Below are positions 12,982-24,179 of a stretch of 64,000 bases of DNA, in pieces (position 1 is the stretch's first letter; each line of letters begins with the position of its first letter). Below the pieces are notes generated by a model, which was not told the DNA's origin, did no database searches, and worked only from the letters and a program-made list of their open reading frames with translations. The stretch lies in the NCBI GenBank assembly GCA_004352715.1, contig SCFE01000093.1, positions 30,656-94,655 on the forward strand, read 5' to 3'. The DNA is from Hofstenia miamia (taxonomy: Eukaryota; Xenacoelomorpha; Acoela). The translations under genes and the position numbers were made by a program.

Positions 12982-13176
12982 CTTATTTTTTAGCTTTAAC
13001 CGGCCATATTTGGGATGGCGATTGACATAATATTTTATGTAGTAGGGAACGAAGTCTGAATGGTAGGCATGAAGATATTCCATCGAAATAACTGCATTTC
13101 CACCTCTTTTGACTTCAAGAGCAGACAAACGAGTCAACTTGGGAGCCAATAGATCTTTTCGAATGAGCACATTCAC
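12982..13176 (-). CDS. CSPG4-like exon (CSPG repeat)
   Basis: A 195-bp exon, phase 0 at both ends. Acceptor CGTATAG, donor AATAAG|GTACAT. It encodes VNVLIRKDLLAPKLTRLSAL, then HAYHSDFVPYYIKYYVNRHP and KYGRLKLKNK. This is the first half of a CSPG repeat, including the Y-x-(hydrophobic)-x(4)-P-x-x-G-x-L core. Upstream it joins GAG|GTG directly to the exon ending at 14336. Confidence 0.88.
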
Positions 13177-13619
13177 CTATACGATGCATGTAAATATAAA
13201 GCAAGCTTAAGCTAATCCCAACGCCTCATTAACAACTAATGATACTGGACTATATGAAATATAAAACATTTATTAAGGCTTAGTAGGACCAGCATTTTGT
13301 TGGTGCCAGGTCTATTAGATTTGGTCCCGTCCGGTTTCATATCAGTCGCTTGAAATTTTCTGCTCGAATTGTGTCATGCGTTCTCACAGCCAAAATCTAT
13401 TTTGCATAAAATTGACAAAAAGTTATGAGGAATATTCTGTAATTTTTTATCCGCTCGACATATTTAGTCTAATGGCATTGAATGGTCTCGCAGAAACTAA
13501 TTTCAATGTCTTCTGTTCTATCTAAATTCAAAATTCTTCGTTTGGGTAACAAGTTTACCCAAAATAAAAAATACAGCGAAGCGCAACAAAATAATAACCG
13601 TTATATTTATATTCTTTTA

Positions 13620-13990
13620 TATTTCATATCTTTATTGCATGTTTATAGCAGTACAACAAATATATATATTTATAAAAATATATATAAAAATGATGTACAA
13701 ATCTACAAACTAAAGATACTTAAAATAAATCTAAAAAAACACAAAATTTACAAATTATAACTTAAATTTTTTGCAATGGAATTTTTGAATGCCCGTATTT
13801 ACATTGGTTTGTAAACAAATTTTTTTTCAATAGTTTCTTAACTGTTCTTATATTATGTTCTTTTCTTATCTGTAGTGGTAACTTTTTCCAATATTTACAA
13901 ACTGTAGGTGTTAAGGCGTCTCTCCAAAACTTATTTTTTATTTAAACATTTTTCCTCGAATGGTAAATCCATCTGTTATGTTACAACAAT
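13620..13990 (-). pseudogene. LINE 3' end (RT C-terminus plus 3' UTR) in CSPG4-like intron
   Basis: On the minus strand an open run from about 13930 to a TAA near 13762 reads KFWRDALTPTVCKYWKKLPL then QIRKEHNIRTVKKLLKKNLF. This fits the usual end of non-LTR polymerases (R-x-S-x-x-P-x-x-x-x-W-N-x-L-P-x-x-I-R then F-K-x-x-L). Stops lie just upstream. The AT-rich sequence after the stop contains CAATAAAG and is probably the element's 3' UTR. It lies in the intron between 14336 and 13176. Confidence 0.6.
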
Positions 13991-14335
13991 AGCAAGAAAA
14001 ATTAACAGGATCTTGAAAAATAAATATTTCTCTAAAAAATGCGAAGATTTTTCATTTATTAAATTGATTAATTCGAAAAGGTGAAAAAAAATACTACGTT
14101 AATGAACACACAAAATTCGTTTGGATTCATTTGGACGTGTAATGCCTTAAATTTCAACATTGCCTACGCGGTTAAAATGCATGGATTCCGTTGAAAGATT
14201 AGTAATCTAAATAGGGTTACCCATCACTAGACTCAATATTTCAAAGCTAATTCGGATTACTGGTAATACAGCGTTATTAGGGTAAAAAATTTTGTTCCTT
14301 GATACAGCACTGGGTATAATATAAGAGAAACATAC

Positions 14336-14638
14336 CTCTACCAAAGACGTTAAATCTTGACAAGTCATATTAAATTCAAGAATCTCTGTGACTTCTTCAA
14401 ATTGGTCTTGGGATTCATAAACAATCATTCCATCCCTGACATTGGCATGGGTGAAGTACGAATTTCCAACAGATAAAGAGCCAAAAAATAGTTCCGAGAC
14501 AAGATGATACGAAACATCTTGCGCTACAAGATACATGTTCGTTTCTACTTCAAAAACACTGTCGTTCAAAACCAATTTGGTACCGCGTTTCATTTCCACA
14601 AGCGCAGGAACGTTGATATTAATATAGGCATCTGATGG
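14336..14638 (-). CDS. CSPG4-like exon (CSPG repeat)
   Basis: A 303-bp exon, 101 codons, phase 0 at both ends. Acceptor ATATTTAG, donor GTAGAG|GTATGT. It encodes PSDAYININVPALVEMKRGT, then VSYHLVSELFFGSLSVGNSY and ANVRDGMIVYESQDQFEEV. This is nearly one complete CSPG repeat with the L-V-x-(8)-G-x-L core. Confidence 0.9.
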
Positions 14639-15498
14639 CTAAATATTGCATTTATAAAAACATCAAAACATTTTGTTTGTAAACAGTTATTCGGGATTTC
14701 AATTCAAAATTAATGGATCTGGATTCAGTGATTTCTGTTTAATGGTTTATAAATTATTCGAGTTATAAGCTAAAAGTTGACTTAACAGAAAGTGCATATA
14801 GAATAGGGTATATTGTGATAGCAAACGTTCAAATCTATTTCAAAGTTGGGTGTAAGCACTCGTTATTATAATAAATTACATTTTTTAGTAAAGAGAAATA
14901 TACGGTATTACAATAATGCATAGAACTCTACTATCAGAATATGTATTCGTTACCTATGCATTTCTTTACATAGACTATTACTTAAGTAGACTGTACATTT
15001 AGGTATTTTTTGAAAAGCTTTTTCAAATATTGTTATCAACAGAATAAATATGCAAAAATATTAAAACATTACTTATACTTACATATTAAATACTAGACTT
15101 ACTTATAAGTTTATATTTGAATTAAATTAATAAGTAATAAGCAAAGCAGTAAGTAATTTAAATTTTGTAGTTTTTCAAAAGTAATAAGCAACATTTATTG
15201 CTATAAAAATATCATTTTGGATAACTGAAAATGGTTAAAACGCGAGTGTTTGGAAATTTAAAAGTAATTCAAGATTAATTCTGAAGTTTCTAATAACCTT
15301 TCATTCTGAAAAAACTGTAAAAGTTAAAACGGTATGCGATCGTTTCATACAACATCGCGACTCATTGGAATGCATAATTATATTCTATAGACAAATACAA
15401 ATCTATGAAGATTATAATAGGTGTTTATTTGGTAATTTTGACGGTAAATACCTAACAATCAAGAATGTTTAAATATAAATAAGCATTTTGAAGGAAAC
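14639..15498 (-). other. Intron between CSPG4-like exons 15694-15499 and 14638-14336
   Basis: An 860-bp AT-rich intron with many short TTACTTATAAGT-like segments near 15060-15140. No other gene or element is recognised. Confidence 0.7.
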
Positions 15499-15694
15499 CT
15501 TTATATACGTTGTCGCCGTTTCAAAACCATCTCCGTCTGATACCCAAAACATAAGAAGGCTCTCTGATGCCTCGAAACCAATATGTTGCAAGCAGATTGA
15601 TCCTGCACGTAAACTTCGCTGTGTGAAATTAAGGACTGTCGATCCGTTGTTGCAAAAACGAATCTGCGAGTGTTGAACAGGGTTGTATGCGTAC
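15499..15694 (-). CDS. CSPG4-like exon (CSPG repeat)
   Basis: A 196-bp exon. Acceptor TTTTTTAG; it enters in phase 2, completing a GTG codon, and leaves in phase 0. It encodes YAYNPVQHSQIRFCNNGS, then LRAGSICLQHIGFEASES and MFWVSDGDGFETATTYIK. The H-x-G-x-E and F/W-x-V-S-D-G motifs are typical of the family. The donor is a weak AAG|GTTTCC, but it is the only GT before an in-frame stop. Confidence 0.85.
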
Positions 15695-15797
15695 CTAAAA
15701 AATACAAAGCAATTTCTAGCACAGTATAATACGTCTCACAGCCTTAGACTTTAATAAAAACAAGGATGCATAATAAAAATATTTATAATGGACATAC

Positions 15798-15984
15798 ACA
15801 AGATCATCGTCATCGAAGTCAACATCAGGATCATGGAACAAGAAAATCTTCTCAGAAAGCCTTCGTTTACTATTGAACACAACTGTGATATTTTCAACTC
15901 TTACTGCCACGGGCCTTTTATCGTTGACAAGCCTTATTCTGACAGGGACCAATAAAGTGAGATTTTTTACTGGAAATGCGTAGC
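15798..15984 (-). CDS. CSPG4-like exon (CSPG repeat)
   Basis: A 187-bp exon. Acceptor ATATTTTAG; it enters in phase 1 (completing GGC) and leaves in phase 2 at CTTGT|GTATGT. It encodes GYAFPVKNLTLLVPVRIRLV and NDKRPVAVRVENITVVFN, then a strikingly acidic HDPDVDFDDDDLVY, where CSPG repeats carry their D-x-D segment. It joins to YAYNPVQH in the next exon. Confidence 0.88.
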
Positions 15985-16115
15985 CTAAAATATTGTACAG
16001 TTATAATATCTATCTGAATACATTGAAACTTATGGATATTTTTAGTCATCGAAATTGATTTTAAATTGTGATTAACTCAGTATAAAAATTCACACTTATT
16101 GTTATAAAAACTCAC

Positions 16116-16299
16116 CTGCAAGCTCATCAAAATTAGGCAAAGTGACAGGGCTGACATCAACAGTGAATGAATCCATTTTGGTTTCGGAACCATCGTGTTT
16201 GTACGATACCAAGCCGTCTGAAATGTTGAACTTGGAGAATTTATTGGTAACGAAGCTTTTCGGAATATCCTCGTTAGCGTCTAGAAGAACTTTTCCGTG
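16116..16299 (-). CDS. CSPG4-like exon (CSPG repeat)
   Basis: A 184-bp exon. Acceptor AATTATTTAG, donor GCAG|GTGAGT; it enters in phase 0 and leaves in phase 1. It encodes HGKVLLDANEDIPKSF, then VSYKHDGSETKMDSFTVD. The Y-x-H-D-G-S-E-T...D-S-F pattern is diagnostic of the CSPG repeat. It continues directly from TEPPK of the exon ending at 19966. Confidence 0.93.
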
Positions 16300-16619
16300 C
16301 TAAATAATTGATGTAAAGACATCATATATCTTCAAAATTACTCTTCAGAATAGTATAATGTCATTCGAAATATATTCTCAAATATAAAATATTTATTCCA
16401 AAGAATTGCAAAGTTATAAACACATTCACAAAATATATGCATAAATTAAGTTACAAAAGAAATCATATAAAATCAACTATACAAAAATTTAATTTTCAAA
16501 AGAAAGAGAATCAATATCAAAAGAAACAAAAATAACAATAAAATACCAGATTAAGAAAAATTGGCATCATGGTTGATGGTTTACTGAAAGAGTTGGCTTA
16601 AAAACTGAAATAGCGTGAC

Positions 16620-18785
16620 GTTATGAGAATAGCATTACCCTCTAAAGAATCACTGACAGTTGCTGCAAAACAATTGTCTGATTACGAACTTATGTTCAGT
16701 GTTAGTAAACCGAGATGCAGCCATTGAACAAATTCTTTGAAGGTGTTTGATGGCAAGAGGAGACGAACCTCCAAGAGATTCAGCAGACAAAGGAGTAAAC
16801 TGAATTCCTGAAGCAAGACAAGATGTGGCGTGTTTGGCTATTTTACGATCACCTGCAACTTCGAGAGCGTGACCAGCGGCAATTCCAGCATAAGAATAGG
16901 GAGCGAGAGCAGCTTTAGAAGCACGATTAAATATAGCATCACGGACAATTCATGGCGGTATATTTTATCACCATCAGCAGAGAAACACATGGCGTGATCG
17001 CCGTAAATATCTAGTCTTGTTGCACTTTGGACATAGTTGCCTATTGCTGAGGAGTGGGATACTGAGACGATTGCAGAGAACTGTTCGGCACTCTGAAGAC
17101 TCGAAAGTAGGACCAAGAGCCTTCAGAGGTATTGCAGAAAGCCAGTCACTACTGAGGAAGAGAACATGATTGAAGCCTCACTCTATCACGATCGCTGGAA
17201 GAATTGCTGAGGATGTTGTTTAAGATATTGGTATTCATCTCAGCTGTCAGGATCTTCTGAGCTTTAGGAGCCATGTGAACAGGATGAGAGGTGAAATTTG
17301 TCCCGCAAGCTTAAAAGGAATTATCATGAAATTCAGAGTACTGGTAGGATACCAAATCGATGTGAGGAACAATATGTTGAGTAAGGGAAGTGGAGTCTAT
17401 TTTAAATCAGTGAAAACAACTAGTGAAAACAACTGGTGATATAACAGAAGCGATGGGAGCCCCCAAGCCACCTTGTTTAACTGGCAAAGCTGCTTGCATG
17501 CGTTGTCAACTGGAAATAGCTGAGACTGTAATATATCCCAGAGAAGAATGGACAGCTTTGTTAAAATCGGAACATACAGATGCAATTTGGTTAGGATTGC
17601 CAGTTCTCAATCTGAAAGAAATATTTGGAAGAGCCGCACAACTCTGAACAAATGCAATTCTAATTGGGGTTCTTCAAGCTTGAGAATGTCGTTCATGTTT
17701 GCATTTAAATTTTCAACCTTTTTATAGAAAACGTCATTGATAAAAATAAAATTAGTGCTTATTGAAGAGTCTAAGTTGACTAGACAAGTATCATTTGGTA
17801 GAAGACTGAAGTCAATTGAAACATTGAGACCAAATTTTACATTTGCTAGTGTTGATTTCAAATCTGAATCTAGCCATGGATTCAGTGAGTGCATCAACTA
17901 AAAGTTGAACGGACCTCGAAAGAATATCATCATCAAGGTACCATACGTTGCAAGTTAAGAAAGGGAATCGCTCTTGTAAGGCTTGAACTATGAGATTGAT
18001 TGTAATGGCAAATAGCATTGGAGCTAAAGGATCTTGTTGAACACCAGATGTCGAAGAAATGATAAGACTATTAAATTTCAACCATGATGCTTGGCTGTAG
18101 CAAAAACGTACCCACAGAAGCTACAGAAAATTTATTTGGACTTATTCCAGAATAGCTGAGCGATCTAAGCTATTGAAAACGTTTTTGATGCCAACATAAA
18201 GAAACGCAAGCTCCGTATTGGAAGGGAGACTTGAAATGAGACCATTCAAATGTTAGCAACAGCCTCACATCCTCCAGGAATGCAGAGAAGCTGCCTTGGA
18301 ATTGTTCAGATGACAGATATTTTGCAACGAGTCTGAGAAGAACTTCACCAGCTGCAATGGGTCTAAAACCACCTATCTTCTTCTTAAGTGACTAGTACCA
18401 CACAAGTCAGGTGCCACTTCCTAGAAAGCATCACCTCGAACAAGCAGGCTTACAACATCTAGAACCGATTGAATGGCATTATTCCCGAATTCAAGTGAGG
18501 GACATTGAAAAACATTCAAAAGATGAGATGCCTATAGCTTGGAAACGCCAACAGCAGAATTTTTAAAAATACTCCAAAGACAATTCAGAAGAGAAATCTG
18601 AGTGCCAGAAGGGTGCTTTTCTTCAAGAATAGTGCGAATGTTTTCATCGAAAGAGACCTGCCGAACTTAAAACAGCTATTGCTTTTTTGAAGTTACCTTC
18701 ATGCGCGAGCTGTCGTGCACATTTGATAACCAACCATTCAGAGTTATTGGATGGACGTTCAAAATGTCCAACCTTTCAGTTTCCC
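16620..18785 (-). pseudogene. Degenerate RT of a non-LTR-type retroelement (GVQQGDPL family) in CSPG4-like intron
   Basis: Read from high to low coordinate, fragments of one RT protein appear in order but in several frames. They are: VIKCARQLAHEGNFKKAI (an N-terminal helical segment); GGFRPIAAGEVLLRLVAKYL; the catalytic block ELAFLYVGIKNVFNSLDR; SSTSGVQQDPLAPMLFAI (GVQQGDPLGP with a lost G); CNVWYLDDDILSRS (the YLDD active site) near 17930-17950; and KLEEPQLELHLFRV. A C-terminal region follows with HATSCLASGIQFTPL and ESLGG. Stops and frameshifts throughout make it non-functional. The order and motifs match a widespread metazoan RT family; I cannot name the clade. It shares its intron with the piggyBac-like MITE. 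Confidence 0.8.
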
Positions 18786-19428
18786 ACAATTAACATAAAA
18801 ATTGAACTTAAAATTAAAAAATATCATACATAGCCAACAAATGATTAAATGATTAACTTTCAACATCAATTGTAGACTGAAATTATGATGGGTTCGTAGA
18901 TTAAGTCTAACTAATGCAAATGTATTCTAGCAAGCTCAGTTACGCAAGTTTATCTACATGCGGTCAAAATTTCGTAAGAAATTGGTGAAGCTACACTCAT
19001 AACACCGATATTGGAATTGATGTTATTAACGTTACATATCAGGGGTGTGTAACATTATATTTAATAGAGCTACCTAAAAAATTGAGTGCATGGGGGGACT
19101 GTCTCACAATAAACACGCGTGTCGTCATAAATGTACACAAACAAAACTATCTTTAAATGATAGTTTTGAAATGACTAAACATTATGTTTATTGATATTAC
19201 TTCTGGAAAAAGATAATTTAGCGTCAAAAATAATTTAAAATATGTAAAACTTTACATAAAGTTGCCTAAGTACAACTATTTCTAAAAGTTACCAGGGGCC
19301 ATCAGAAATGTTTGGTATATAGCATCGAACTAAAATTAATGAATATTCTCTTTGCCCAAACTAAATCTACTTATAAATAATTGAAGTTGTGAGATTAAAT
19401 TAATCGATATGGATAAATATCACTTTAA

Positions 19429-19938
19429 CACTAGAACTCCGAACCGGTCATTTGTGACCATTTTTGATGCAATTGTTAAACAACTACTTCCCTACATGTA
19501 AAAATTTTTGCAAGTTTACACCTATATTCACTAATTCTGCTGTAAAGCACGAATTGATGACATTTTTGGAAAACAGACAGACTTAGATATTAAAAATCAT
19601 TAATACTCCTTAAACTCAGAAAACCGGTCATTTGTGACCCAGACTAAACATTTCATGCATGCGTTTGTGTAGTTATATTTATGCAGTAATATACTTTATA
19701 TTGAGCATGTATTTAACAGTTTTGATCGTTTTAGTTAAAAATTAATGGCAAGAGAAGCAGCAAAGCGGGCTCTTAATCAAATTATGTGGGAAATTGCATC
19801 AGATAGCAGTAGCAGTGCTTATAAAATATGAACCTGAATGCCTGTATAAATTTCACTGTAATAAATGCTACACAAGTACCGGTCATTTATGACCGGATTA
19901 GGAATTAAAGGGTGTATTAAATTTTCGGAGTGCTAGTG
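19429..19938. mobile_element. piggyBac-like MITE
   Basis: A 510-bp element. The left end CACTAGAACTCCGAA and the reverse complement of the right end, CACTAGCACTCCGAA, form a 15-bp inverted repeat with one mismatch. TTAA precedes the left end and ATAA follows the right, consistent with a TTAA target with one substitution. CCGGTCATTTGTGACC-type palindromes recur near both ends and in the middle. A small open frame at 19745-19831 may be a transposase remnant. It ends 27 bp below the exon boundary at 19966. Confidence 0.72.
19745..19831 (+). pseudogene. 28-codon remnant inside the piggyBac-like MITE
   Basis: ATG to TGA, encoding MAREAAKRALNQIMWEIASD followed by SSSSAYKI. An N-terminus with a short helix and then an acidic-serine stretch resembles the start of many piggyBac transposases. 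The element is too short for the rest of the protein. The homology is inferred from composition and context only. Confidence 0.35.
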
Positions 19939-19965
19939 ATAAACTTACACACGAAACCTACTTAC

Positions 19966-20199
19966 CTTTGGAGGCTCAGTGACAGTAAAAACGAAATTCT
20001 GACTGAAACCAACTTCAATATTGAGAACATCGGAAGTTATGACAAGTTCAGAACCTTCCATCAAAGAAAGAGGCGAGTTGGTTATATTCATGTTTGAATT
20101 GCGCACTGGTTCAATTTTTATAATGAAACTGTAAGGTGTTGTTTTATATCCTGCTGCAGTAACATAAAACGAAAATACGTCGGTTTCATGAGACATCGC
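19966..20199 (-). CDS. CSPG4-like exon (CSPG repeat)
   Basis: A 234-bp exon, 78 codons, phase 0 at both ends. Acceptor AATTATTTAG, donor CCAAAG|GTAAGT. It encodes AMSHETDVFSFYVTAAGY (the end of a repeat with D-x-F-S-F), then NSPLSLMEGSELVITSDV and FVFTVTEPPK, the start of the next. It joins RTYQ upstream and HGKVLL downstream without frame loss. Confidence 0.92.
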
Positions 20200-21686
20200 C
20201 TAAATAATTCTGTAACTAATACAATCAACTATGAGGAAATATAGGTTGTCCCCAAATATATGCACCTTTTAGCAGCCGATAAGTATTTCTTTGCAAACCT
20301 GGCACATTATCTAAATAATGGCAGCCAGGCTAAACTTTGAAAACAAAATTCATTCTTGAAGCACAAAAACGCAGTAGAGATACACAAAATTTAAGAACAT
20401 GTTTCAAAAGAGCCGCAAAAAAGATTCAGATAACCCCAAAAAAGTCTGCAGCAAACCAGTCGGAAAGAAGAAATGGTAATATAATCTATCCATGGCGCTA
20501 CCACACTACAATCGCGATATTAGATACTTCTGTGTTGGTATCTTACCAAACAGATGAATAGCTGGAAGTGATTTTGTTTAATACTCGTCAGCAATCAATT
20601 TTTCTCTGCTGCAGGTGTAATGCATTTCAAGCAAGGGGTGTTTATTTTAAATATAAAGATATAAAAGAAATTAATCTTGGGATTAGTGTTAATTAATCAC
20701 ATTTATTCGCGAACAATTGATTAGTTAAATTCGAAATTTTAAAATCACTCTTCGCTTTAGAAAAAACGAGATTTAGACGGACAGTGCAGCACTAAAAATT
20801 GTTGTAGCATGAAGGTGCTGACATCCATTCTTACAGAAAAAATATTTTTATAGTATTTTGCTTGAAAACTACTCAAATTTTGAGCAAAAACCAATAATTT
20901 AATTAATTTCCCAACTGGACCCAAAATCACATTTAAGATGACATTGATTTAAGTATTTACAATTTTTAGAAAAGCAAGAAAAAAAGATATACTTATTTTC
21001 ACCAAAGTAGTTTATTGAGTGTGTAAGGAACAAATGGAAATCGTTTTGACAAATAGACGTATACATAATCTAAATATAATGTATAATTTTCGCAAATGGG
21101 TTTTTATAGTTTAAATCCAAAGTTTCGTAAAGATTCATCCTTAAATAATCTCAAACATGAAATTCCTAAAAATACAAAATTTTTACAAATAGAATGACAA
21201 AAGTCCTAGCATGAGCCATTTCCCAGTTTCAGAAACAATTCACCTATAATGTAAATTTGTGGAGATGCATAAATGCTTTTGATGAAAGCCTTTGATATTT
21301 TATAAAATTAATTATGAATAAGGACAAATATAAAATTTAAGATGCAGGGCTCTATATTAAGAAAATAAAAGGCCAATCCATTATATGGACAAAAGTTTCA
21401 ATACTGACAGTTGCAACCACGTATTCTTTATGTTGAAAATCAAATTCATAGCTTATTCCTCCCCATAAAACTAGTGCCTGTCCTTTTCCAAAGAATTGAA
21501 ATTCATACTGAATTTAAATCCAGACCCACTGGACTTTTAAAATATCTTTGTAGCTTCTCAAAAAAAACTAAACGTGGGTAACTCACTAACTCATTCAAAA
21601 TCTCATAATTAATGTAGATCTCCTAAAAGTTTGTTTTCAAGGTGCGTTAATGGAGTGCAAATACTTATAAAACCATTAATACATAC
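20200..21686 (-). other. Intron between CSPG4-like exons 22005-21687 and 20199-19966
   Basis: An intron of about 1.5 kb. A plus-strand open stretch at 20337-20561 is lysine/arginine-rich and unlike any family I know; it is not supported as a gene. The rest is AT-rich sequence with no recognised element. Confidence 0.6.
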
Positions 21687-22005
21687 CTGGTATGTTCTTA
21701 TAAACTGCACGCGCTTTAAAGTGATGTCATAATTGGTAAAATTGCTGTCAACGTCTAAAATGACTGGAACACTGTTTCCATCATCGGTGGTAGTTGAAAG
21801 AATTAAATCACCGTAAGAAGGCTTCGTGAGGAGAGTGTAAAAAACGTTCTTAGATGTCACATGAAGATCTGTGTTTAACTCAACGAAATGGGCCCACAGA
21901 TCATTATGCAATATTAGTCGTTTGACCGCATTACGTGGAAGAAGAAACTTACGTGTCATCGTAACGTTTACAAATGGTCGCTGCAACACATAATATATGT
22001 AACAT
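21687..22005 (-). CDS. CSPG4-like exon (CSPG repeat)
   Basis: Donor ACCAG|GTATGT, phase 0. The likely acceptor is CATTATTTTAG, giving a start at 22005 that fits the phase-2 donor of the preceding exon. An alternative acceptor TGTTGCAG would start at 21980 in phase 0 and would then require an unseen extra exon. It encodes RPFVNVTMTRKFLLPRNAVK and FYTLLTKPSYGDLILSTT, then ITLKRVQFIRTYQ. This is a CSPG repeat with the P-x-x-G-x-L core. The 5' boundary is the less certain one. Confidence 0.85.
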
Positions 22006-22317
22006 CTAAAATAATGAGATATGTAAGGGCAAGGGAATACTAGCAAGTAATATATAAGTAGGATTGAGGCAAATTCTAATTTCAATTTTTTTTTGTTTGA
22101 TACACCGGTATCTATCAATATTGTACTAGACGTATGAAATAAGTAAAAATTCAATGGTGAAACTAACAAGAGAATCCACAGCACAAATAAAAAATAATTT
22201 CCATCAATATGTTGTTTGCGTTGGCGCAATGTGCACAGGAGGGGCCACAGAGGGTACGTGCAACATCAAAATTGGATTTCTGCTGAAAAATTGGAAAAGC
22301 ACGTAATCAAATCTTAA

Positions 22318-22515
22318 GTAGCGTGCACACTTACAACTTTGCGCGCAACCTATCTTGATTTAATGAGGCGCACAAGAAAAGTTGTGTGTACGCGATTCCA
22401 ACTTTGCGCGCAACCTAATTTCAGAAGTTAAATTGGTTCTACTTTTGCGCGCAACCTTTCGTGATTTAATGAGGCGCACAAGAAAAGTTGTAAGTGTGTA
22501 CGCGATTCCAACTTT
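22318..22515. repeat. Left terminal/subterminal repeat array of the MADF element
   Basis: Contains three near copies of ACTTTGCGCGCAACCT and two of GATTTAATGAGGCGCACAAG followed by AAAAGTTG. The short inverted motifs (GCGCAAC/GTTGCGC types) mirror those at the right end, so they may be transposase or MADF-protein binding sites. That role is inferred. Confidence 0.7.
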
Positions 22516-22853
22516 GTTGTGAACTTTTAATTCAATAATCTATTTCTGAGAAGTGCACAATTTAAATTTTGTAACAAACTACTTTTCTTTAATAAAAATA
22601 TAATTACAAATGAAGAAAATTATTGTAATTAATTAACAGATGATATAATTATTATATTATAATAACAATTTTAAAATTAGTGTTATTAATTTTTTTAAAA
22701 TATTTTTTACTTTTGCATCCCATAATCTTCCTGTGTTTCAATAATTGTAATATTCATTTATTCTTGTATGCAGGGTTTGGCGCATTCGCACAACGTACCC
22801 TCTGACGCATAGTTTGAATTACTCATTGTTTACTTTTCGAATATAGTAAGAAT

Positions 22854-23661
22854 CAGGGGTGCCGTTAATGGTATGGCCATATATGGTAAGGCGAAATTTT
22901 TTAGCAGTCCATAATGGCCATATTTTAACTTTCGTCCATATATTATGGCCATTATGTAAAATATGGTAAATGACGGTAACGAAATATACGTAGAACACAT
23001 GTGGTAATACGTAATGCCAATTAAATGTAGTGATTTCTAATATTTAATAACATAAATAACAAATTGCAAGCTGCAATTAAAAGACAACCATTTTTCTGTA
23101 ATATGAAATTGTAATGATATCACAAGGAAAAGCAATTCACTATGTCGTAGAAAGATTTTGAAACATTCAAAACAAATTTTAAATAAACTAATAAACCAAT
23201 TATTTTTTGTTTGTCTTCGAATACAACCTGTTTGTTATCCGCAACCATTATAAATTTTGAAACAAATTACTCGTCAACATTTGTTTGCAATCCACTATTA
23301 CAAATTGAAATAGGAAACAACTTCATCTTTAGTATTTATTTACAATCTGCTGAAACTGCTTACTAAACTTTCAAAAATTGTTATCTTATCAAAATGTTTC
23401 TGGGTTCAAAATATTTGTAAAATGAATATTTATACCCATTCAATTATAATAAATGTAAGATATGTGCCACTATAAATTTAACAATTTTAATTAAATCAGT
23501 TATAAATTCTGTGTATGTAACAATAAATTTATGGATTTCCATTATGGCAATATTTTTAAGTTTACCATCCATAATGGCCATAAATTTTTTTTACCATACC
23601 ATTATGGTATCCATAATATGGTACATAATTGTATGGTACCGTACCATAATTGGCACCTCTG
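22854..23661. mobile_element. Non-autonomous hAT element, 808 bp, with perfect 8-bp target duplication
   Basis: Starts CAGGGGTGCC and ends GGCACCTCTG, typical hAT-type termini. It is flanked on both sides by GTAAGAAT (22846-22853 and 23662-23669), an exact 8-bp duplication. The interior is palindrome-rich, with repeated TATGGTA, CCATAATGG and TATGGCCAT near both ends. No transposase is visible. It inserted into the MADF-carrying element; the right-hand duplicate supplies the AT of the MADF start codon. Confidence 0.92.
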
Positions 23662-23667
23662 GTAAGA

Positions 23668-23812
23668 ATGTGGACGCATTACAAAGAGGTTGAATTAATT
23701 CAATTAATAGAAGGCAAACCCTGTCTATGGAACATAGAGTGTCTTGAGTATAAGCACTCGAGCTTAAAACAAATTGCCAGGGAGGAGATTGCAGACATCC
23801 TTCAAGTATCAG
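23668..23812 (+). CDS. Partial MADF-domain exon inside DNA transposon
   Basis: About 48 codons from ATG, reading MWTHYKEVELIQLIEGKPCL then WNIECLEYKHSSLKQIAREE and IADILQVS, followed by a consensus donor CAG|GTAAGA. This matches the first half of the MADF (Myb/SANT-like) DNA-binding domain: L-I-x-x-x-x-x-x-P-C-L-W-N/D, then Y-K, then W/A-x-E-I-A. The usual domain is about 85 residues, so half is missing and no second exon is visible before the right end. It is a truncated accessory protein or a remnant. ATG lies directly at the hAT insertion. Confidence 0.75.
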
Positions 23813-24179
23813 GTAAGATTAAATCTATATGAATTGTACCTCATTGTATATAATCATCATGTCAATTCCTTTAAATTCGTTATCATTCTATATCACCAGC
23901 ATATTCAATTTTGAAACATATCTCACTTCAAATTTCAATCAAAGTTTTTAAACATCTAATTTCTTTAGTTTAAATTTTCAAATAGCAATAACTTGCTAAT
24001 AACATACAATTAATGTGGTTTAGACAAATATTAATCGATTTTTTAAAATCGTTTATATACTGCAAATGTTATAAAAAGCACAAGGTGCTTTCAAAACTGT
24101 CTTTTTCCTACAGAGTGCTTCATTGAATGGGTTGTAGTGTAATTTACTGGTAAATTTAATTAATAAATATAATACATAT

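Noticed and set aside
20337-20561. Basic 74-codon plus frame in a proteoglycan intron
   Set aside because: No recognisable domain or repeat; composition is compatible with chance or very old transposon sequence.
22006-22229. Hydrophobic 5' extension of the reading frame upstream of the exon at 22005
   Set aside because: Lies beyond a good acceptor, is AT-rich and not CSPG-like; treated as intron.
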